Positions 5,146-8,316 of a DNA stretch of 8,316 nt are shown here, piece by piece. How positions within the stretch are numbered: the stretch's first letter is position 1; every line of letters begins with the position of its first letter. Under the pieces are notes generated by a model. That model ran no database searches and had not been told where the DNA came from. It saw only the letters and a list, made by a program, of their open reading frames with translations. A program made the position numbers and the translations under genes. Origin of the DNA: Clostridia bacterium (GTDB taxonomy: Bacteria > Bacillota > Clostridia > Oscillospirales > CAG-272); the NCBI GenBank assembly GCA_017540285.1, contig JAFYBI010000499.1, positions 1 to 8,316 of the forward strand, read 5' to 3'.

Positions 5146-6225
5146 TCAAAGCTCGATCAGTTCCTTCTTCGGGCAGTCGGTGAGATCGGTGCGGCCGTCC
5201 TCGGTGACGAGCACCATATCCTCGATCCGGCAGCCGTATTTGCCTTCGATGTAGATGCCGGGCTCGGAGGTGACGATCTGTCCCGGAAGCAGGACCGCGT
5301 CGCCCATGTGGCTGTTCAGGCCCGGATCCTCGTGGATCTCCAGCCCGACGCCGTGGCCGAGGCTGTGGCTGAAATAGCCCTTGTAGCCGGCGCCGTCGAT
5401 GATGTCCCGCGCGATCTTATCCATGTCGGCGTTCTTTTTGCCGGGGCCGATCGCGTCGATGGCGGCCTGCTGCGCTTCGAGGACCGTGAAGTAGAGCCGC
5501 TTCATCTCCTCGTCCGCCTTCCCGATCGACACCGTGCGGGTCATGTCGGAGTGATAGCCGTTCACCATCGCGCCGTAGTCCATCGTGAGGAAGCCCTTCT
5601 CGAGCCGGATCGGGCGCGGCACGCCGTGCGGTCTCGACGACGCGGAGCCGGACACCGCGATGGTGTCGAACGACGGCTTCTGGCTGCCGTTCTTCTTCAT
5701 GAAATATTCGAGCTCCGCCGCCACCTCGGTCTCGGTCATGTCGTGCCGCAGGACCTTGCAGATGTGCGCGAACGCGCCTTCCGCGATGCGCTGGGCAGCG
5801 ATGATGTTTTCGACCTCGTCGGGCGTCTTGACCGAGCGGATCGCGGTGAAGATGCCGCCGACGGGCGCGAATTCCGGCGTGGCCTCCCCGAGCGTCTTTT
5901 TCAGGTGCTCGAGCCCCGCGCAGGTCAGTCTGCGGTCTTCGTAGCCGATGACCTTGACGCCGTATTCCTTCACGATCTCGAGCAGCCCCGGCTGACCGGG
6001 CAGACAGACCGTGCAGAGGGAGGTCGCCTCCGCCTTCGCCGCCTCGATGTAGCGGGAATCGGCGAAGACCCACGCCTTTTCGCGGGTGACGAACGCATAG
6101 CCGTCCGGGTTGTTGAAATCGGTCACATAGAGGTGGTTTTCCGGGGAGCTCACGTAGATCGCGTCGAGTCCCAGCTCCTCCATCTTCGCTCTCAGCTTCT
6201 GATAGCGGTTTTCCATTTTGTTCAT
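5146..6225 (-). CDS. M24 family aminopeptidase P-type peptidase (Xaa-Pro peptidase)
   Basis: A 359-aa cytoplasmic metallopeptidase with the two-domain layout of short aminopeptidase P/prolidase proteins such as B. subtilis YqhT. A creatinase-like N-terminal domain (about 5-130) is followed by a pita-bread catalytic domain (about 135-355). The five dinuclear metal ligands are all present: Asp216 (TMDYGAM), Asp227 (HSDMTRT), His291 (GHGVGLEIHE), Glu321 (TSEPGIYIE) and Glu335 (CRIEDMV). His200 and His298 fit the usual accessory histidines. Family members remove an N-terminal residue before Pro or split Xaa-Pro dipeptides; which of these it does is not decided by sequence. Met1 is preferred over Met4 because the AAGGA site lies 10 nt before Met1. 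That site directly follows the stop of the upstream phosphoesterase gene (15-nt gap), suggesting coupled translation. The length is normal and the gene looks intact. Confidence 0.92.
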   Translation of the reverse strand: MNKMENRYQKLRAKMEELGLDAIYVSSPENHLYVTDFNNPDGYAFVTREKAWVFADSRYIEAAKAEATSLCTVCLPGQPGLLEIVKEYGVKVIGYEDRRLTCAGLEHLKKTLGEATPEFAPVGGIFTAIRSVKTPDEVENIIAAQRIAEGAFAHICKVLRHDMTETEVAAELEYFMKKNGSQKPSFDTIAVSGSASSRPHGVPRPIRLEKGFLTMDYGAMVNGYHSDMTRTVSIGKADEEMKRLYFTVLEAQQAAIDAIGPGKKNADMDKIARDIIDGAGYKGYFSHSLGHGVGLEIHEDPGLNSHMGDAVLLPGQIVTSEPGIYIEGKYGCRIEDMVLVTEDGRTDLTDCPKKELIEL

Positions 6226-6240
6226 GGGGAATATGTCCTT

Positions 6241-7086
6241 TCAGATAGAAGATTGGTCTTGGATTTCGTCCTGAAGATGCGCGTCGATGCGCACGGACCA
6301 CGCGGGATAGGGGACCGCCTGCGCCGGTACGCGGTAGAACGATTCCCACGTGCCGTCCTCCCGCACGATCAGCTCCCGCCAGCCGCGCCAAGAGGCCCAG
6401 GGATCGCGCTCGCCGCTGTAGCTGAAATGTCCGTCGTGCAGGATCGGCAGATTTCCGGCGTCCGGTCCGGTGTTCCCGATCAGAGAGCGGTGGTCGTGGC
6501 CGCAGAAGAGCGCCCGGATCCGGGGATTCCCGCGCAAAACCGCCCGGAATTCCTCGCTTTCCCGCTCCATGTCGAACCAGTGCGCGAGGAGGAAGACCGG
6601 ACGCTTCCCCGGCAGACCGAGCGCCTCGCGGATGAGGGAGACGTTCACCGGGAGATAGGTCCCGTCGCTGTTTTCCTTCGGTCCGAGGTCGCCCGAGAAG
6701 GCGTCGAGCAGCACGAAAACGGCATAGTCCCGCTCGACGATCTGCTCCCGCGGCTGACGGGTGATCCGGAGCCAGTCCCGGGGCGCGTACTGTTCGTGAT
6801 TGCCGGGCACGATGAAAAACGGCTCCGGGAAAACCGGCTTCACCTTTTCCATGAATTCCGCAGTCCGGCTGACGGGCGGATCCCAGAGGAAGGAACCGCC
6901 CTCGTTGAATGCCCAGAAATCGAGGGAAACGTCGCCGAGGCAGAGGGTGAGGTCGTACGTCCGGGCAGCTTTTGCCTCCTCCACGCAGCGGATGAGATCC
7001 GCCATGCGTTCCCCGTTCGTCATCCGATACCAGTCCGCATGGCAGTTGTGAATATCGGAGACGATCATGACGCGGTGTTCGTTCAT
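6241..7086 (-). CDS. Calcineurin-like metallophosphoesterase
   Basis: A 281-aa metal-dependent phosphoesterase. The family motifs appear in order: DIH (Asp11, His13), GD (Asp52), GNHE (Asn96, His97), the metal-binding His169 in LLAHWFD, and GHDH (His197, His199). These support a dinuclear metal centre that hydrolyses phosphomonoesters or phosphodiesters. The substrate cannot be told; the closest broad groups include small-molecule phosphodiesterases and nucleotidases. No signal peptide or membrane segment is visible, so it is cytoplasmic. The start is backed by GAGGAG eight nt upstream. The gene lies 17-18 nt after the yqeG-like stop and 15 nt before the peptidase start, in the middle of the operon. 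The C-terminal 30 or so residues are Asp/Gln-rich and look variable. Confidence 0.88.
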   Translation of the reverse strand: MNEHRVMIVSDIHNCHADWYRMTNGERMADLIRCVEEAKAARTYDLTLCLGDVSLDFWAFNEGGSFLWDPPVSRTAEFMEKVKPVFPEPFFIVPGNHEQYAPRDWLRITRQPREQIVERDYAVFVLLDAFSGDLGPKENSDGTYLPVNVSLIREALGLPGKRPVFLLAHWFDMERESEEFRAVLRGNPRIRALFCGHDHRSLIGNTGPDAGNLPILHDGHFSYSGERDPWASWRGWRELIVREDGTWESFYRVPAQAVPYPAWSVRIDAHLQDEIQDQSSI

Positions 7087-7104
7087 AAAAACAACTCCTC
7101 GCGG

Positions 7105-7623
7105 TCAGCGGCCGGGATCTGACCGGTTTTTCATGTATTTTCTCACATAGGGCCGCTCGATGAGCCGCTTCGCGCGGAAGAACAGGGTCGTCTTGTCCTT
7201 GATCGGCGGGACGATGAAGACCCGCATCCCGGCGCGTCGGCCGGCGGCGCAGTCCGTCAGCAGCTGATCGCCGAGCAGAAGCGACTCGCCCGGGGCCGCG
7301 CCCGCATCCTTCATCGCGCGCTGCAGTACGCCGAGCAGGGGCTTGCGGGCCTTCGCGTAGGCCGGACATCCAAGCGGCGCGGCAAATCTCCCGACCCGCG
7401 CGGCGGCGTTGTTCGAGACGAAGATCACCCGGATCCCCGCCTCCTCCGTCTCCCGGATCCAGGCGGTCACGTCCGCGGGCGGCTCGGGATCGTCGTAGGT
7501 TGCGAGCGTATTGTCGATATCCGAAAAGATGAACCGGATCCCGGCCTCCCGCAGCTTTTCGGGCGTCACGTCCCGGAACGTCGGGAGCATTTCGTCGGGG
7601 AGGAGCCAGTGCTCGAAGATCAT
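7105..7623 (-). CDS. yqeG: YqeG-family HAD IIIA-type phosphatase
   Basis: A 172-aa HAD phosphatase of the YqeG family. Motif I is SDIDNTL with catalytic Asp35 and Asp37, motif II is VSNN (Ser70), the motif III lysine region is KARKP (91-95), and motif IV is LGDQLLTD (Asp119, Asp124). The N-terminal LLPDEMLPTFRDVTPEKLREAGIR region and the C-terminal RPYVRKYMKN tail match the Firmicute YqeG pattern. In B. subtilis the gene lies next to yqeH. The related yeast Gep4 dephosphorylates phosphatidylglycerophosphate, so a lipid phosphate role is possible but unproven here. The ATG overlaps the stop of the M48 gene by four bases (ATGA), with GGAGG upstream, indicating translational coupling. The gene is intact and of normal length. 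Its neighbours differ from the B. subtilis arrangement. Confidence 0.92.
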   Translation of the reverse strand: MIFEHWLLPDEMLPTFRDVTPEKLREAGIRFIFSDIDNTLATYDDPEPPADVTAWIRETEEAGIRVIFVSNNAAARVGRFAAPLGCPAYAKARKPLLGVLQRAMKDAGAAPGESLLLGDQLLTDCAAGRRAGMRVFIVPPIKDKTTLFFRAKRLIERPYVRKYMKNRSDPGR

Positions 7624-8316
7624 GCGTCCTCCCGTCTGCGGATCGCGCGGATCCTGTCTGCCGTGGTCGGATGGTCGTATTCGAGCGCGACGAGCGCGGG
7701 ATGCGGATTCAGGTCGCTGAAATTGTCCTTCGAAAGCTTTTTCAGGGCGGAGATCAGGTCCTCACCATAGCCCGCATCCGCCGCGTCGGCATCCGCCCGG
7801 TATTCGAACGCCCTCGCCATCGCCGCGCGCGGGACCATCAGAACAGCCGTCACGGGCCCGAGGATCACGGCCTGCATCGCGAGGAGGCCGAAAATCACGC
7901 TCACGCCGTCAAAGCCGTATTCGACGGACAGCGCGGGCGTCGCGGCGAACCAGACGATCAGCCCGGTGACCGCCGCCATGAGGAGGATGCTGTACGCCGT
8001 GCTTTTCAGGGTGTCGCGCCGGCGGTAATGGCCGAGCTCGTGCGCGAAGACCGCCGTGATCTCGCGGGGCGTATAGTGATTCACAAGATTGTCGTAGAGG
8101 ACGATCTTCTTGAATTTCCCGAGCCCGGAGCAGAAGGCGTTGACCTTGGTCGTCCGGCGCGAGGCGTCCATGACGTAGATGTTTTCGAGCTCATACCCGG
8201 CAGCCCGGAAGAGCGCGGTCAGCCCGTCCCGCAGCTCGCTGTCCTCCAGCACGGTGAATTTGTTGTACAGCCGCTGGAACGTCGTCGCCAGCATCGAGAA
8301 GACGAGCACGAACGCC
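7620..8316 (-). CDS. Ste24-type M48 metalloprotease (5' end outside window)
   Basis: The C-terminal part (231 codons from the window edge) of a zinc endopeptidase of family M48A, related to Ste24/CAAX prenyl protease 1. It contains VNAFCSGLGKFKKIVLYD, then the zinc motif HELGH (encoded at 8042-8028) and, after two membrane segments, the third ligand region RAFEYRADADA. It closes with LNPHPALVALEYDHPTTADRIRAI, a typical Ste24 ending. Members are membrane-embedded and cleave membrane or misfolded proteins; bacterial ones have no known CAAX substrates. The reading frame stays open to the right edge. A GTG at 8309 is not the likely start, because the family has several N-terminal membrane helices and more than 400 residues. 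It heads the visible part of the five-gene operon. Confidence 0.9.
   Translation of the reverse strand, partial: AFVLVFSMLATTFQRLYNKFTVLEDSELRDGLTALFRAAGYELENIYVMDASRRTTKVNAFCSGLGKFKKIVLYDNLVNHYTPREITAVFAHELGHYRRRDTLKSTAYSILLMAAVTGLIVWFAATPALSVEYGFDGVSVIFGLLAMQAVILGPVTAVLMVPRAAMARAFEYRADADAADAGYGEDLISALKKLSKDNFSDLNPHPALVALEYDHPTTADRIRAIRRREDA

Noticed and set aside
3093..5183. A 696-codon plus-strand open frame opposite the glycoside hydrolase gene
   Set aside because: It mirrors the real gene in a high-GC region where stop codons are rare. Its product is Arg/Val/Gly-rich and low in complexity with no recognisable domain, while the minus strand has catalytic motifs, a ribosome binding site and a terminator.
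4768..7122. A 784-codon plus-strand open frame spanning the peptidase and phosphoesterase genes
   Set aside because: It crosses several genes that have complete active-site motifs on the minus strand. Its translation is Arg/Asp/Val-rich without known motifs, so it is an antisense shadow.
1..8316. CRISPR arrays, insertion sequences, tRNA or rRNA genes, prophage genes
   Set aside because: No regularly spaced repeats, transposase motifs, terminal inverted repeats, cloverleaf-like sequences or phage-type proteins were seen anywhere in the window.

Overview
The window reads as chromosomal DNA from a GC-rich, probably anaerobic Firmicute (Clostridia-like, possibly gut or rumen). The grounds are a lipoprotein-type solute-binding protein, a YqeG-family phosphatase, strong GGAGG-type ribosome binding sites on nearly every gene, and sigma-A-type promoters with 17-bp spacers. 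No species can be named from the sequence alone. Every supported gene lies on the minus strand, so the window is best read from right to left.

Right part (8316 to 3107): a tightly packed run of five genes. They encode a Ste24-type M48 metalloprotease (5' end outside the window), a YqeG-family HAD phosphatase (4-nt ATGA overlap), a calcineurin-like metallophosphoesterase, an M24 aminopeptidase P-type peptidase, and a cytoplasmic GH50-like (beta-agarase family) glycoside hydrolase. Gaps are 37 nt or less, and the run ends at a strong GC-rich hairpin (3107-3132).

Middle (3064 to 1177): one sodium:solute symporter (SSS) gene with an elaborate 5' leader of about 228 nt. A perfect consensus promoter (TTGACA, 17 bp, TATAAT) is followed by a ribosome binding site and an 18-codon ORF. 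That ORF encodes a peptide with six Tyr and three Phe, including five Tyr codons in a row, and ends in three consecutive in-frame stops (TAA TAG TGA). The Tyr codons form one arm of a 14-bp hairpin. Downstream lies an intrinsic terminator with a U7 tract, and a competing pairing can form between the region after the stops and the terminator's 5' arm. This is the full layout of a translation-coupled transcription attenuator of the trp/phe type, here apparently sensing tyrosine and controlling a symporter. It is the most notable element of the window. It predicts that the symporter is induced when charged tRNA-Tyr is scarce, and so that it may import tyrosine or a related aromatic compound. The symporter unit has its own terminator at 1177-1212.

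Left part (1142 to 1): a promoter (TTGCAT, 17 bp, TATACT) and the first 355 codons of an ABC-type extracellular solute-binding lipoprotein that runs off the left edge. Its permease genes would be expected further left.

The three units look separately transcribed: a housekeeping/peptide/glycan operon, a tyrosine-attenuated symporter, and an ABC importer. Long plus-strand ORFs that mirror the genes are judged to be high-GC antisense shadows.
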